A stretch of DNA of 64,000 nucleotides from Microbacterium proteolyticum (GCF_014192415.1 NZ_JACHXY010000002.1:734105-798104), one strand, 5' to 3'. Counted from the stretch's first letter, positions 25,938 through 36,786 are shown. Made by a program: numbers and translations. The notes: a model not told the origin generated them from the letters alone.

Positions 25938-27275
25938 ATGGATGCCAGCGCTCTCCTCTTCGTGATCCTCGCCCTCGCCCTCGGCGTCGCCGCGGGGTGG
26001 TTCGTGGGGTCGTCGCGGGCGTCCACGCGCGCAGCGGAAGAGCGACAGGCGCTGGCCACGCGTGCCGCCGCCGCCGAGACGGCGCGGGCGGGCGTAGAGG
26101 CCCAGCTCGAGCATCAGGTCGCGTTGTACCGAGAACTGGTCGGCCAGTCCCGCGCCGACCAAGCCGCTCGAGAAGAACGTGAGCGTCGCGAGCAGACGGT
26201 CCTGCGCGCGCTCGACCCCGTGCGCGACACGCTGGATGCGATGCAGCGCAAGGTCGACGGCCTCGAGCGCGACCGCGTCGAGCAATACTCCGCGCTCGGT
26301 GAGCAACTGCGACTCTCGCGCGAGGCCGACGAGGCTCTCCGCGCCACCACCGAATCACTCGCCTCCGCGATGCGCTCCGGCACCACGCGCGGCGTCTGGG
26401 GCGAGACGCAGTTGCGGCGGGTCGTCGAGGCGGCCGGCCTCACCCGTTACGTCGACTTCGACCTGCAGACGACGATCTCCAGCGACGCCGGCGCAGGTCG
26501 CCCCGACATGGTGGTGCGTCTCCCGGGCGGCAAGGCCCTCGCGGTGGATGCCAAGGTCCCCCTCGACGCCTACCTGCAGGCGAGCGCCATCGCCGTCACC
26601 GCCTCGGGCGACGAAGGAGCACGGCGCGCGGCCCTCCTGACGAAGCACGCGCGCGCGGTGCGCGCCCACGTCGACGCGCTCGCCAAGAAGGCCTACTGGG
26701 CGGGCCTGACCACGAGCCCCGAATTCGTCGTCTGCTTCCTGCCCAGTGAGTCGCTGCTGGCGTCCGCGCTCGACGAAGATCCCACCCTGCTCGACTACGC
26801 CTTCACGCGTCGAGTTGCCCTCGCCTCTCCCGTCAACCTCTGGGCGGTGCTCAAGACCGTCGCCTTCACCTGGACGCAGCAAGACGTCTCAGACGAGGCT
26901 CGCACCCTTTTCGCCCTCGGCACCGAGCTCTACGACCGGGTGGGCGTCCTCGCGAGCCACGCGGGCGACCTGCGCCGCGCCATCGAGCGCACCGTCGACA
27001 GCTACAACAAGTTCGCGGGATCGCTCGAGACGCGAGTACTCGTCACCGCACGCAAGTTCCCCGGGATCGACGAGACGAAGCTCGACGTGGTCGCGGCTCC
27101 CGACGCCCTCGATGCGGTACCCCGACGGTGGACGGCACCCGAGATGCTCGACCTGGATTCCGACCAGCCGCAGTCGTCGCTGACGCCGACGGATCGGGAT
27201 ATTTCGCCCCCGCGGTTGCCGGGAGCCGATCTCGGCCACGTGCGCGAGAGGGCCGGACTGGCGGATGACGCCTGA
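25938..27275 (+). CDS. rmuC: DNA recombination protein RmuC homologue
   Basis: This 445-residue protein has an N-terminal membrane helix (residues 4-25) and a coiled coil (30-150), then the RmuC nuclease-like domain with TRGVWGETQLRRV, GRPDMVVRLPGGKALAVDAKVPLDAY and EFVVCFLPSESLL. RmuC limits inversions at repeats in E. coli and resembles restriction-type nucleases. A Ser/Pro-rich tail follows. The ATG at 25938 starts at the natural membrane helix. Confidence 0.92.
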   Translation: MDASALLFVILALALGVAAGWFVGSSRASTRAAEERQALATRAAAAETARAGVEAQLEHQVALYRELVGQSRADQAAREERERREQTVLRALDPVRDTLDAMQRKVDGLERDRVEQYSALGEQLRLSREADEALRATTESLASAMRSGTTRGVWGETQLRRVVEAAGLTRYVDFDLQTTISSDAGAGRPDMVVRLPGGKALAVDAKVPLDAYLQASAIAVTASGDEGARRAALLTKHARAVRAHVDALAKKAYWAGLTTSPEFVVCFLPSESLLASALDEDPTLLDYAFTRRVALASPVNLWAVLKTVAFTWTQQDVSDEARTLFALGTELYDRVGVLASHAGDLRRAIERTVDSYNKFAGSLETRVLVTARKFPGIDETKLDVVAAPDALDAVPRRWTAPEMLDLDSDQPQSSLTPTDRDISPPRLPGADLGHVRERAGLADDA

Positions 27276-27299
27276 CCGGTGTGACGGCGAACCCGCGGC

Positions 27300-27512
27300 T
27301 CAGGCGCCGCCGGGCACCCAACTCAGCAGGCTGATGACGGCGGCGGAGACGCCGACGAAGGCGCCGACCATCCACCACGCGCTGACTTCGTGGCCTTCGG
27401 CGCGGCGCACGCGCAGCAGCACGTCGGGGCGGCGGGCCGGGTCGACGGCGCTGGCGATGACCGCCTGGGCACCTGTCTGAGGTGCGGTCTGGTTCGTCGG
27501 AGCTGTAGTCAC
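27300..27512 (-). CDS. Small single-helix membrane protein
   Basis: This 70-residue protein has a polar Thr/Gln/Ala N-terminus, the basic stretch ARRPDVLLRVRRAEGHE and one helix (AWWMVGAFVGVSAAVISLLSWV). GAAGGGGGATC upstream supports the GTG. The family is unknown. It is convergent with rmuC, 24 nt apart. The following 260 nt (27513-27773) hold no gene that I can see. Confidence 0.6.
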   Translation of the reverse strand: MTTAPTNQTAPQTGAQAVIASAVDPARRPDVLLRVRRAEGHEVSAWWMVGAFVGVSAAVISLLSWVPGGA

Positions 27513-27773
27513 GGACGATCCCCCTTCGGGTCTCGGAAGAACACAGAGTCGCCGTTGACACTGCTGACGATTCTGCCAGAGTCCTCGCGACGGACCGGTC
27601 ACACTTGCGTCACGACACGCCCGGCTGTACCTGCGCACGGCACCCGCCCGCCGCGCGGCCGCCCCGGAACGTCGAAACGGCACCCCACCGACGAGACGGT
27701 TGCACGAGGCAACCGGCCAGGTCAGCGAGATGCCGTCTCGCGAGATCCGTCGCTCAGGCCCTATGGGCGAGCG

Positions 27774-28763
27774 TCACAACCACTTCGACGTCAGGTGCTC
27801 CGACGTGATGCGGCGCAAGGTCCCCGATGCCCCGCGCAGAACAACGCTCTCGGTGTAGAGGAAGTCGCCCTCGCGACGCACGCCCTGCACGAGCTGGCCG
27901 TCGGTCACACCCGTGGCGACGAAGATCGTGTTCTTACCCTTCACCAGACCGTCGGCCTCGTACACCTCGCCGTCGATCAGGAGTCCGGCATCCCTGCCCT
28001 TCTCCTTCTCGTCGTCGGTGCGAGGCGCGAGCACGCCCTGGATGTGCCCGCCGAGCGCCTTGATCGCGCAGGCGGTGACGATCCCCTCGGGGCTGCCCCC
28101 GATACCGACGCACATGTCGGTGCGGGCGTTGTGACGGGCGGCGTTGATGCCGCCGGCCACGTCGCCGTCGCTCATCAGGCGGGTGCCGGCGCCGGCCTCG
28201 CGGATGTCGGCGATGAGCTGCTCGTGCCGCGGGCGGTTCAGCACCGAGACGACGATCTCGTCGACGGGCTTGCCGAGGGCCTTCGCCAGAAGGCGGATGT
28301 TCTCACCGATCGGGAGGCGGATGTCGACGACGCCCACGCCTGCGGGACCGGTCACGAGCTTGTCCATGTAGAAGACGCTCGACGCCTCGAGCATGGTGCC
28401 CTGGTCGGACACCGCGATGACCGACAGGGCGTTCTGGCGACCGGCTGCGGTCAGCGAGGTGCCGTCGATCGGATCCACGGCCACGTCGCACTGGGGGCCG
28501 CGGCCGCTGCCGACGCGCTCCCCGTTGTAGAGCATGGGCGCGTTGTCCTTCTCGCCCTCGCCGATGACGATCGTGCCGTCGAAGTTGACGGTGCTGAAGA
28601 AGGCGCGCATCGCGTCGACGGCGGCGCCGTCGGCGGCTTCTTTATCGCCTCGCCCGATGAAGGGGACGGCGCGAATGGATGCCGCTTCCGTCGCCCTCAC
28701 CAACTCCAGAGCCAGGTTGCGGTCGGGGTGCAAAGGGCTCATGTCGGCAGTCAGGCTCACCAT
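27774..28763 (-). CDS. glpX: Class II fructose-1,6-bisphosphatase
   Basis: This 329-residue GlpX-type FBPase is the gluconeogenic phosphatase of actinobacteria. Metal and substrate motifs are GEGEKDNAPML and VDPIDGTSLTA, with GIGGSPEG later. The ATG at 28763 is set by TACAGT 6 nt upstream; the same frame stays open for 464 more codons only as antisense of the aldolase gene. It diverges from fba, so opposing glycolytic and gluconeogenic steps share one intergenic region. Confidence 0.96.
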   Translation of the reverse strand: MVSLTADMSPLHPDRNLALELVRATEAASIRAVPFIGRGDKEAADGAAVDAMRAFFSTVNFDGTIVIGEGEKDNAPMLYNGERVGSGRGPQCDVAVDPIDGTSLTAAGRQNALSVIAVSDQGTMLEASSVFYMDKLVTGPAGVGVVDIRLPIGENIRLLAKALGKPVDEIVVSVLNRPRHEQLIADIREAGAGTRLMSDGDVAGGINAARHNARTDMCVGIGGSPEGIVTACAIKALGGHIQGVLAPRTDDEKEKGRDAGLLIDGEVYEADGLVKGKNTIFVATGVTDGQLVQGVRREGDFLYTESVVLRGASGTLRRITSEHLTSKWL

Positions 28764-28769
28764 GGGGCC

Positions 28770-28775
28770 ACTGTA
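28770..28775 (-). promoter_or_regulatory. Leaderless-type -10 (TACAGT) of glpX
   Basis: TACAGT on the minus strand is 6 nt from the ATG at 28763 and decides between this start and the very long upstream open frame. Confidence 0.55.
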
Positions 28776-28940
28776 TCCAGCAGAGCGGCGACAATCGCGG
28801 GATTTCACTGCTTCCGAGGCGAAGGAATCGCGCTTCTTAACGATTCCGCAGAAGTGACCGGTTCCTGTCGCGCGCGCCGTGTCACGATCCGACGCCTTCG
28901 CTAGGCTGACGGTGTCCCGACAACACCAAGGAGCACCTCC

Positions 28941-29969
<1,029 letters not shown>

Positions 29970-29983
29970 CACACCCTCTCGAG

Positions 29984-30018
29984 CGAACGCCCCGGTCTCC
30001 GTGCCGGGGCGTTCGTCG
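29984..30018 (+). terminator. Terminator of fba
   Basis: There is a 12-bp perfect stem CGAACGCCCCGG (29984-29995) with 30004-30015 and an 8-nt loop, followed by the T-containing run TCGTTT. Confidence 0.82.
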
Positions 30019-30065
30019 TTTCCGGATGCCCTGGCCCGAGCCCGAGGTGAAAAGACGCGCCCGCC

Positions 30066-30151
30066 GCGCACAACGGCCGCTCGGCTCCGCGACACGCCGA
30101 TCTCACGCGCCCGGCAGCGGCTCGTCGCCGAAACGCCCCGCCGTTGTGCGC
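30066..30151. repeat. Long-loop 12-bp inverted repeat between fba and the MOSC gene
   Basis: GCGCACAACGGC (30066-30077) is exactly complementary to 30140-30151, with 62 nt between. It lies in the 222-nt convergent gap together with the fba terminator. No coding sequence is there. The function is unknown. Confidence 0.5.
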
Positions 30152-30191
30152 GCACCCCGCCTCGGGCGGCCGGATGCCGAGAGGCCGCGTC

Positions 30192-30737
30192 TCAGCTCCG
30201 GTACACCTCGATCACCGTCGGCGCGCCCTCGGGTACCGACAACACCTCGATGGCATCCCCCGCCCGTACGTCGCCGGCCCGGCGCACGCGCAGGTACGCG
30301 CCGAGGCGACCCTCGTCGGAGAAGCGCTTCACCCACCCGCGCGCAACGGAGCCGCCGACCCACCGCGCGAACGTCGCGCACGGGGTGCGGGGCATCGTCA
30401 CCTCCACCTCGACGGTGTCGCCGATGCGCCAGACCTCCCCGATGCGGGCGCCGTTGACGTCGAGCCCCTCGACGCGGAGGTTCTCCCCGAACCATCCCGC
30501 GTCGAGATCTCGGCCGAGCTCGCCCTCCCAGAACGCGGCGTCCTCCTGGGCGTAGGCGTACACCGCCTTGTCGGGACCGCCGTGGTGCTTCCGGCTCGCC
30601 TGCACATCGGCGCGAACGCCCAGCTTCCCGACGCGCACAGCGCCCTCGATCGGGCGCTTGTCGATGGCGGTGACGCCGACGGATCCGGCATCCGGATGCA
30701 GGGTGTGGACGGCGCAGACGGCGACGAGACGAGGCAT
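30192..30737 (-). CDS. MOSC domain-containing protein (YiiM-like)
   Basis: This 181-residue protein has the MOSC beta-barrel. The conserved Cys is in RTPCATFARW, with KHHGGPDKAVYAY and DLDAGWFGENLRVEG typical of YiiM. MOSC proteins deliver sulfur or bind molybdenum cofactor, and E. coli YiiM reduces N-hydroxylated compounds. TAGCAT 6 nt before the ATG indicates a leaderless mRNA. Confidence 0.9.
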   Translation of the reverse strand: MPRLVAVCAVHTLHPDAGSVGVTAIDKRPIEGAVRVGKLGVRADVQASRKHHGGPDKAVYAYAQEDAAFWEGELGRDLDAGWFGENLRVEGLDVNGARIGEVWRIGDTVEVEVTMPRTPCATFARWVGGSVARGWVKRFSDEGRLGAYLRVRRAGDVRAGDAIEVLSVPEGAPTVIEVYRS

Positions 30738-30743
30738 GCGTCG

Positions 30744-30749
30744 ATGCTA
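30744..30749 (-). promoter_or_regulatory. Leaderless-type -10 (TAGCAT)
   Basis: TAGCAT on the minus strand is 6 nt from the MOSC gene ATG at 30737. Confidence 0.5.
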
Positions 30750-30790
30750 AACGTCCACGCGGCAGTCGTTTCCCGCCCCGCACCGCCGGC

Positions 30791-31492
30791 TCACGGCGTG
30801 TCGAACGTCCGCCGCATCACGACCCGGTCGCCGTCGACCGTGCGGATCTCGACCGCGTCGATGTCCGCGGCGGCGAGGTCGGTTCCGGCGCTCAGCTCGG
30901 TCGTCGATCCCGGACCGGCGCGCCACGTCGACAGCACGCTCGTCGAGCCCGCGTCGTCGGTGACGGCGAGGGCGTACGGCCAGCCGCCGGGCGGCGCATC
31001 GAGCACTTGACCGGTGTACTGGCACACGAGGTCGATGCGCGTTCCCCAGGGCACGGAGGTGAGCTTGACCGACGCCTCGAGGGGCGCGCCCCCGATGTCG
31101 TCGAGCGCATAGACGGTCCCCGACGGCTGCACCGCACCGGCCACCGCGATGACGCTCGGCACGGCGATCGCGACCAGCGCGACGGATGCCGCCAGCGTCC
31201 ACGCGGTGATGCGGCGCGCGCGCCGTCGACGCGCGGTTCGCACGAAGCGACCCCGCAACGACGGGTGGGGCACCGTGATCGGCACCGGGCCGGTCGACTC
31301 CCCCACCCCACGCGCCCGCTCGACGGACAGCCGCGACAGCAAGCCGGCGGTCGGCGCGAGTTCGGTGACGGCCGCGCGGCATTCGGCGCAGACGGCGAGA
31401 TGCGCCTCGAACTCCGCTCGATCGGAGGCGTTCAGCGCTCCGAGGACGTAGGCGCCGTCCGAGGCGGACAGGCGCTTATGATCGGAGGTCAT
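30791..31492 (-). CDS. Zinc-binding anti-sigma factor (ZAS/RskA type)
   Basis: In this 233-residue protein the zinc motif HLAVCAEC (HxxxCxxC) lies at about residues 31-38. A membrane helix (~100-125) and an RskA-like extracytoplasmic domain follow. This plan matches RslA/RsrA-type regulators whose zinc site can sense thiol stress. Its ATG overlaps the sigma stop (ATGA), so synthesis is coupled one to one. Confidence 0.92.
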   Translation of the reverse strand: MTSDHKRLSASDGAYVLGALNASDRAEFEAHLAVCAECRAAVTELAPTAGLLSRLSVERARGVGESTGPVPITVPHPSLRGRFVRTARRRRARRITAWTLAASVALVAIAVPSVIAVAGAVQPSGTVYALDDIGGAPLEASVKLTSVPWGTRIDLVCQYTGQVLDAPPGGWPYALAVTDDAGSTSVLSTWRAGPGSTTELSAGTDLAAADIDAVEIRTVDGDRVVMRRTFDTP

Positions 31493-32001
31493 CGGGTCAC
31501 CCCTCTCTCCTGCAGCGCGAGCCGCAGCGCCCGCACCGCGTAGTGCAGACGCGACTTCACGGTTCCGGCGGGGATGCCGAGCTCCTCGGCCGCCTGGGCG
31601 ACGCTGCGCCCGCCGTAGTACGCACTGACGATGACGGCGCGGTGGTCGGGAGTGAGGGTGGCGAGCGCTTCCTCGACGAGCAGCGCGTCGAACATGGCAT
31701 CCGTATCGTCGTCACGCACGCGTTCGGGCAGTTCGTCGACGGGCAGTTCGTGACGGCGCCGGGCGCTGCGCGCCTCGTCGATGACGATGTTGCGGGCGAC
31801 GGTGTACATCCATGACCGCAACGACGACGGGTCGTCGCTCATCACCCGCGGCGTGCGCCATGCGCGCAGGAGCGTCTCCTGCACCACGTCGTCGGCGCCG
31901 GAGTGATCGCCCGTCAGGCTGACGACGTAGCGCCACACGGGGACGGCATGCGCGTCGTACAACGCCGTCAGCTGCGCGTGCTCGTTACGCACCACGCCCA
32001 T
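31489..32001 (-). CDS. ECF sigma factor (SigL-like)
   Basis: This 170-residue protein has region 2 DDVVQETLLRAWR and WMYTVARNIVIDE, and region 4 LTPDHRAVIVSAYYGGRSVAQAAEELGIPAGTVKSRLHY. GGGAGAGGGG precedes the ATG. A candidate autoregulatory promoter TGAACC-N16-CGTGTT lies upstream, matching the consensus known for mycobacterial SigL, which also pairs with a zinc anti-sigma. The name SigL is by analogy only. Confidence 0.93.
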   Translation of the reverse strand: MGVVRNEHAQLTALYDAHAVPVWRYVVSLTGDHSGADDVVQETLLRAWRTPRVMSDDPSSLRSWMYTVARNIVIDEARSARRRHELPVDELPERVRDDDTDAMFDALLVEEALATLTPDHRAVIVSAYYGGRSVAQAAEELGIPAGTVKSRLHYAVRALRLALQERGVTR

Positions 32002-32035
32002 CCCCTCTCCCGGTCTCGAGGAACCCTCTCAGGAG

Positions 32036-32063
32036 AACACGGGATGCCGGGCCCCGCGGTTCA
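32036..32063 (-). promoter_or_regulatory. ECF-type promoter TGAACC-N16-CGTGTT for the second sigma gene
   Basis: On the minus strand TGAACC (32063-32058) overlaps the stop codon of the upstream membrane-protein gene; 16 nt later comes CGTGTT (32041-32036), 34 nt before the sigma ATG. Spacing and sequence match the other ECF promoter at 19.8 kb. Confidence 0.65.
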
Positions 32064-32636
32064 GTTCGGGACGCTGCCGATGATGGCCGTCATGAACTGC
32101 TGGTCGCCGACCAGGGCGAGGGTGACGCACACACCGGCGATCAGTGCGGTGGCGACGAAGCCCGCGATGGGGATCCAGAACGCGATGCGGCCGCGCCTCA
32201 ACCGACGCCAGGTGAGGAGGGCGGTGAGCAGCCATCCGACGCCGTAGACGAGTGCGGCGGCGGCGCCCCAGACGTAGCCGGCCTGCAGGTTCGTGTAGGT
32301 GGCGTCGACGCCCAGCACGCCGGCGGCCGACTCGGCGTAGCGCGGGAAATCGAGCAGCTGCACGATGGTCGACACCGTGGAGACGAGCCCGTAGGCCAGC
32401 AGACCACCCGTGACGATGCGGTCCCAGAGCGGCCCGCGCAGTGGCCCCGGTGGGGGGCCGGCTGCTGCGGGTGCGGGCGTCGGCGCGGGCTGCTCGGGCT
32501 GCGGGGCGACACCGGCGTCGAGCGCCTCGGTCACCTCGGGTCGCTGGATGCGTGCGCGCTGCTCCTCGGGGGTGGCGTACTCGCCGTACTGCGGGCGCGG
32601 CCGGGCCTCGGGGTTCTCGGACGATGCGCCGCTCAC
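32061..32636 (-). CDS. Four-helix membrane protein (DUF6264-like)
   Basis: This 191-residue protein has a polar Pro/Ala/Gln N-terminus with the conserved [13 protein letters not shown], then four hydrophobic helices (residues ~75-190). It is typical of Microbacteriaceae, and I believe it is DUF6264. Its GTG overlaps the ispH stop (GTGA). The function is unknown. Its own stop codon is part of the -35 box of the next gene. Confidence 0.75.
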   Translation of the reverse strand: MSGASSENPEARPRPQYGEYATPEEQRARIQRPEVTEALDAGVAPQPEQPAPTPAPAAAGPPPGPLRGPLWDRIVTGGLLAYGLVSTVSTIVQLLDFPRYAESAAGVLGVDATYTNLQAGYVWGAAAALVYGVGWLLTALLTWRRLRRGRIAFWIPIAGFVATALIAGVCVTLALVGDQQFMTAIIGSVPN

Positions 32637-33694
32637 GCGCTGCTCCGCCCGCCGAGCGCGCGGCTGTCGCGCTGGCCGTTGGCATCCTGACGCAGCTCTT
32701 TGGGGAGCGAGAAGATGAGGTCTTCCTCGGCGGTGCGCACCTCTTCGACGTCGCGGTAGCCCGCGCCGGCGAGTTCTTCGAGCACCTCGGTGACGAGCAC
32801 CTCGGGAACCGAGGCGCCACTGGTCACGCCGACGGTCTGAACACCCTCGAGCCACTCCTGCTTGACCTCGTCGACGTAGTCGACCCGGTAGGCCGCCTTC
32901 GCGCCGTACTCGAGCGCGACCTCGACGAGGCGAACGCTGTTGGAGGAGTTGGCAGAGCCCACGACGATCACGAGATCAGCGCCGACGGCGACCTTCTTGA
33001 TCGCTACCTGGCGGTTCTGCGTGGCGTAGCAGATGTCGTCGGAGGGCGGATCCTGCAGCTGGGGGAAGCGCTCGCGCAGGCGGCGCACGGTCTCCATCGT
33101 CTCGTCGACCGAGAGGGTGGTCTGCGACAGCCACACGACCTTCGACGGATCGCGCACCTCGATCTCGTCGGCGTGCTCCGGGGAGTTCACGACGGTGACG
33201 TGCTCGGGGGCCTCGCCGGCCGTCCCCTCGACCTCTTCGTGGCCCTCGTGGCCGATCAGCAGGATCTCGAAGTCGTCGCGCGCGAAGCGCACGGCCTCGC
33301 GGTGCACCTTCGTCACGAGCGGGCAGGTGGCGTCGATCGCCTGGAGTCCGCGATCGGATGCCGCGGAGACCACAGCAGGCGACACACCGTGGGCGCTGAA
33401 GACGACGTGCGACCCGGTGGGCACCTCGTCGACCTCTTCGACGAAGATCGCGCCCTTCTTCTCGAGCTCGGTGACGACGTGGATGTTGTGCACGATCTGC
33501 TTGCGCACGTACACCGGGGCGCCGTAGCGCTCGAGTGCCTTCTCGACGGCGATGACCGCGCGATCGACACCCGCGCAGTATCCACGGGGTGCGGCCAGCA
33601 GCACCTTCTTCTGTCCGACGACGGGGATATCCTGGAGCCGCCCGCGTCGACCCGGGATGCGGGGAACGGGCAGGTGCACGGCAGGTGAGCTCAC
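32633..33694 (-). CDS. ispH: 4-Hydroxy-3-methylbut-2-enyl diphosphate reductase
   Basis: This 353-residue [4Fe-4S] enzyme catalyses the last step of the MEP pathway, giving IPP and DMAPP. The three cluster Cys are in [22 protein letters not shown] and [11 protein letters not shown], with the catalytic EEVDE nearby. The GTG at 33694 has TAGAAT 6 nt upstream. The product feeds the cis-prenyltransferase encoded at 42.5 kb. Confidence 0.97.
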   Translation of the reverse strand: MSSPAVHLPVPRIPGRRGRLQDIPVVGQKKVLLAAPRGYCAGVDRAVIAVEKALERYGAPVYVRKQIVHNIHVVTELEKKGAIFVEEVDEVPTGSHVVFSAHGVSPAVVSAASDRGLQAIDATCPLVTKVHREAVRFARDDFEILLIGHEGHEEVEGTAGEAPEHVTVVNSPEHADEIEVRDPSKVVWLSQTTLSVDETMETVRRLRERFPQLQDPPSDDICYATQNRQVAIKKVAVGADLVIVVGSANSSNSVRLVEVALEYGAKAAYRVDYVDEVKQEWLEGVQTVGVTSGASVPEVLVTEVLEELAGAGYRDVEEVRTAEEDLIFSLPKELRQDANGQRDSRALGGRSSA

Positions 33695-33700
33695 CCCGCG

Positions 33701-33706
33701 ATTCTA
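33701..33706 (-). promoter_or_regulatory. Leaderless-type -10 (TAGAAT) of ispH
   Basis: TAGAAT on the minus strand is 6 nt from the GTG at 33694. Confidence 0.58.
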
Positions 33707-33835
33707 CCGGGGTGCCCCTGGACGCCGGCCGAACCTCCCCCACCGAGACCCGCATGGATACGATGAGCCTCTTCCCGTCCGAGAACCTCCCGGATCACGC
33801 ATCCCCCGCCGCCGACGCGCATCCGAGCGAGTGAC

Positions 33836-35248
33836 ATGACCTCCTTCCAGCCCGAGACCGTCGCCGGGCAGGCGCCGCCCGCCGACAGCGTGCACCCGCG
33901 CGACTCCCGCACCGACGCCCCCACCTCGGTCTCCCGCCTCAACGACACGATCCGCGGCTTCATCGAGCGCTGGGGGTCGGTGTGGGTCGAGGGCGAGATC
34001 ACCTCCTTCAACCGCCGCGGCGGCAACGTGTTCGGGCGCCTGAAAGACCTGGGAACCGAGTCGACCGTCGCGTTCCGCATCTGGTCGAGCACGCTGAACC
34101 GTCTGCCGAAAGACCTCAAGGTGGGCGACCATGTCGTCGCCTGCGTCAAGGCCGACTACTTCCCCCGCACCGGCGACTTCTCGTTCTCCATCTCGGCGAT
34201 GCGCCACGTCGGCCTCGGTGAGCAGCTCGAGCGCCTCGAGGCCCTGCGCGTGCAGTTGCGAACGGAGGGGCTCTTCGACCCCGTCCGCAAGAAGAAGCTG
34301 CCCTTCCTCCCCCACTGCATCGGCCTCATCACGGGCGAGAACTCGGATGCCGAGAAAGACGTTCACCGCAACGCCGAGCTGCGCTGGCCGCGGGTGCGAT
34401 TCCGCACGAAGCATGCCGCCGTGCAGGGCGAGCGCTGCGTACCGGAGACGATCGCGGCGCTGAAGGCACTCGACGCCGACCCCGACGTCGACGTGATCGT
34501 GATCGCGCGCGGCGGCGGCGATCCGCAGACACTGCTCGGCTTCAGCGACGAGCGGCTGCTGCGCGCGGTGGCCACGGCATCCACTCCGATCGTCAGCGCC
34601 ATCGGCCACGAGAACGACCGACCCCTGCTCGACGACGTCGCCGACGTCCGCGCCTCGACCCCCACCGACGCCGCCAAGCGCGTCGTTCCCGACGTCAGCG
34701 AGCAGCGGGCGCTGGTGGCGCAACTGCGCGCGCGGCTGACGGGCCGCCTGACCCAGCGGGTGCTGCACGACATCGCCCAGCTCGAGCAGGTGCGCTCGCG
34801 CCCGGCGCTGCGCACACCCCACTCGATGCTCACCGCACGGGCGCAGGAGCTGTGGATGCTCTCGAACCGCGGCCGCGACATCGTCGACCGCCGCATCGAG
34901 GGCGAACGGCGTCGCACGAGCGAGCTCGGAGCGGGGCTCCGCGCGCTCTCGCCGCTCGCGACGCTGGCCCGCGGGTACGCCATCGCGCAACTACCCGACG
35001 GTTCGGTACTGCGCGACGCGGCCGATGCGCCCGTGGGGACCGTGCTGCGCGTGACGGTCGAACAGGGCAGCGTGGCCGCCCGCTCGGAGGGGGTCGTCCC
35101 CGACGCCGTCGCGCACACCGCGTCGACCGCGGCGGGGGCCGGCGAGCGACAGCCGGTCGCCACGGAGCGCTCCGACGCCCCGGCACCCGCGGAACGACCG
35201 CTCGACGCCGAGGCAACCGGCGACGGGGTGTCGGTGGGTCCCGCCTAG
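33836..35248 (+). CDS. xseA: Exodeoxyribonuclease VII large subunit
   Basis: This 470-residue protein has an N-terminal OB fold ([23 protein letters not shown]). The catalytic core [26 protein letters not shown] and [16 protein letters not shown] follows, then a coiled-coil region. It is the single-strand nuclease of ExoVII. A Pro/Ala-rich extension of ~60 residues follows the core. xseB begins 1 nt after the stop. Confidence 0.95.
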   Translation: MTSFQPETVAGQAPPADSVHPRDSRTDAPTSVSRLNDTIRGFIERWGSVWVEGEITSFNRRGGNVFGRLKDLGTESTVAFRIWSSTLNRLPKDLKVGDHVVACVKADYFPRTGDFSFSISAMRHVGLGEQLERLEALRVQLRTEGLFDPVRKKKLPFLPHCIGLITGENSDAEKDVHRNAELRWPRVRFRTKHAAVQGERCVPETIAALKALDADPDVDVIVIARGGGDPQTLLGFSDERLLRAVATASTPIVSAIGHENDRPLLDDVADVRASTPTDAAKRVVPDVSEQRALVAQLRARLTGRLTQRVLHDIAQLEQVRSRPALRTPHSMLTARAQELWMLSNRGRDIVDRRIEGERRRTSELGAGLRALSPLATLARGYAIAQLPDGSVLRDAADAPVGTVLRVTVEQGSVAARSEGVVPDAVAHTASTAAGAGERQPVATERSDAPAPAERPLDAEATGDGVSVGPA

Positions 35249-35251
35249 AAT
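35246..35251 (+). promoter_or_regulatory. Possible leaderless -10 (TAGAAT) of xseB, overlapping the xseA stop
   Basis: TAGAAT includes the xseA TAG stop and is 7 nt from the ATG at 35259. It could give xseB its own transcript in addition to coupling from xseA. Confidence 0.4.
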
Positions 35252-35486
35252 GGATGCCATGACCGCGACGACCCCCGGCTCCGCCGCCGACGTCGCGTCC
35301 CTCTCGTTCGAGCAGGCTCGCGACGAGCTCGTGCGCGTCGTCGCCGAACTCGAGCAGGGCGCACCGACTCTCGAGGAATCCTTGGCCCTCTGGGAGCGCG
35401 GCGAGAAGCTGTACGCCCGCTGCGAAGAGTGGTTGCTCGGCGCGAAACGCCGGCTCGACGCGGCCCGTGGCGAAGGAGACGAGTGA
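35250..35486 (+). CDS. xseB: Exodeoxyribonuclease VII small subunit
   Basis: This 78-residue helical protein has the family core [20 protein letters not shown] and [23 protein letters not shown]. Several small subunits bind along the XseA coiled coil. ATGs at 35250 and 35259 are both possible; the second has a leaderless -10 at 7 nt and would remove three residues. The stop overlaps the next start by 1 nt (TGATG). Confidence 0.93.
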   Translation: MDAMTATTPGSAADVASLSFEQARDELVRVVAELEQGAPTLEESLALWERGEKLYARCEEWLLGAKRRLDAARGEGDE

Positions 35487-36118
35487 TGGCCCGCGTCGTC
35501 GCGCACCTCGGTCGCCCCGAGACCCCGCAAGAGACAGCCGACCGCAAGGCCGAGTTCTCGCGTCGCTACCGCTCGAGCAAGACGTTCCGCAATCTCATCG
35601 CGGCGCTGCTCGTGATCATCGCGGTCGTGGTCGTCGTCATCGCCGCGGTTCCGCGGGGCGAACCGGCCCCGCGTCCCGCGCCCGACGTCCCGGCATTGGC
35701 CGCAGAGCTCGAAGCCGAGCGCGGGCGCCCCGTGCTGTCGCCCTCGCTCGGCGAGGGGTGGCGTGTCAACCAGGCCACCGTCGAGGGCGTCGGAGGCACC
35801 GAGGCGTGGACCATGGTCTACGTCCGCTCCGGCGAGACGGGCTTCCTCCGCGTGGCACAGGGGTTCGACGCCGACGAGGCGTGGGTCGGTCAGGTGCTCG
35901 ACGGCACTCGCAGCACCGAGACCACCGAGATCGACGGCATCACCTGGAACATCTACCGGCCCGCCAACCCGTCGGGCACGGGGAACATCGATTACGCCCT
36001 GGCCACGCCGGCCGGCCCCGACTACGTGCTCGTCTACGGCGACGCAGCCCCCGAGACGGCGGCCCTGGCGGCCGCATCCGTCACCGACCAGGTCGAGCAG
36101 TTGAGAGAGGTCCCGTGA
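35486..36118 (+). CDS. DUF4245 family membrane-anchored protein
   Basis: This 210-residue protein has a cytoplasmic basic N-terminus (RYRSSKTFRN), one membrane helix (residues ~36-55, AALLVIIAVVVVVIAAV) and an extracytoplasmic domain with GWRVNQA and TWNIYRP. It occurs in actinobacteria next to xseB or fumarase genes. The function is unknown. The start overlaps the xseB stop and its stop overlaps the next GTG. Confidence 0.82.
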   Translation: MARVVAHLGRPETPQETADRKAEFSRRYRSSKTFRNLIAALLVIIAVVVVVIAAVPRGEPAPRPAPDVPALAAELEAERGRPVLSPSLGEGWRVNQATVEGVGGTEAWTMVYVRSGETGFLRVAQGFDADEAWVGQVLDGTRSTETTEIDGITWNIYRPANPSGTGNIDYALATPAGPDYVLVYGDAAPETAALAAASVTDQVEQLREVP

Positions 36119-36786
36119 GCGAGCGCATGACCCCCCGTCAGGTGTGGCAGCAGATGGTGGAGGGAAACCAGCGATTCATCGCGGGGGCCCCCGCTCACCC
36201 CCGGCAAGACGTGGAGCGTCGCACCGAGCTCGCCAGCTCGCAGCACCCGACCGCGGCGCTGTTCGGCTGCTCCGACTCGCGCCTGGCCGCCGAGATCATC
36301 TTCGACGAGGGGCTCGGCGACCTGTTCGTCGTGCGCAATGCCGGCCAGGTCATCTCGGATTCGGTCATCGGCAGCCTCGAATACGCCGTCGGCGTGCTCG
36401 AAGTGCCGCTCATCGTGGTCCTCGCGCACGACGCCTGCGGCGCCGTGGGGGCCGCGATCGACAGCACCGGCCTCGACGCCCCGACCCTGCCGGCCTACAT
36501 CTGGCGTCAGATCGCCCCCATCGTGCCGGCCGTGCGCCGCGTGCAGCGGGCGAGTGCGGTAGACGGGCGCCTGCCCGAGCACGTGGACCCCGAGCAGGTC
36601 GGCCGCGAGCATTTGCGCCACACCGTCGCCGAATTGCTGCGCGCCTCCGAACTCATCAGCGAGGCGGTGGCCGAGGGCCGCACCGCCGTCGTGGGCGCCA
36701 ACTATCGACTCGACGAGGGAGAAGCGTTCCCCGTCGTCATCGTGGGCGACGTGGTAGACGATCGCGTCGAAACCGCCCGCCGCTGA
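36115..36786 (+). CDS. Beta-class carbonic anhydrase
   Basis: This 223-residue zinc enzyme hydrates CO2 to bicarbonate. Zinc ligands are Cys52 (with Asp54-Arg56 in GCSDSR), His105 and Cys108 (AHDACGA), the complete beta-CA set. The GTG overlaps the DUF4245 stop (GTGA); an ATG at 36127 is an alternative. Bicarbonate is the substrate of the PEP carboxylase encoded at 60.5 kb, although there is no operon link. Confidence 0.93.
   Translation: MSERMTPRQVWQQMVEGNQRFIAGAPAHPRQDVERRTELASSQHPTAALFGCSDSRLAAEIIFDEGLGDLFVVRNAGQVISDSVIGSLEYAVGVLEVPLIVVLAHDACGAVGAAIDSTGLDAPTLPAYIWRQIAPIVPAVRRVQRASAVDGRLPEHVDPEQVGREHLRHTVAELLRASELISEAVAEGRTAVVGANYRLDEGEAFPVVIVGDVVDDRVETARR

Noticed and set aside
33754..33834. 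26-codon frame MDTMSLFPSENLPD just before xseA
   Set aside because: It is close to the xseA ATG and could be a leader peptide, but there is no RBS, no -10 at leaderless spacing and no motif; not enough to call.
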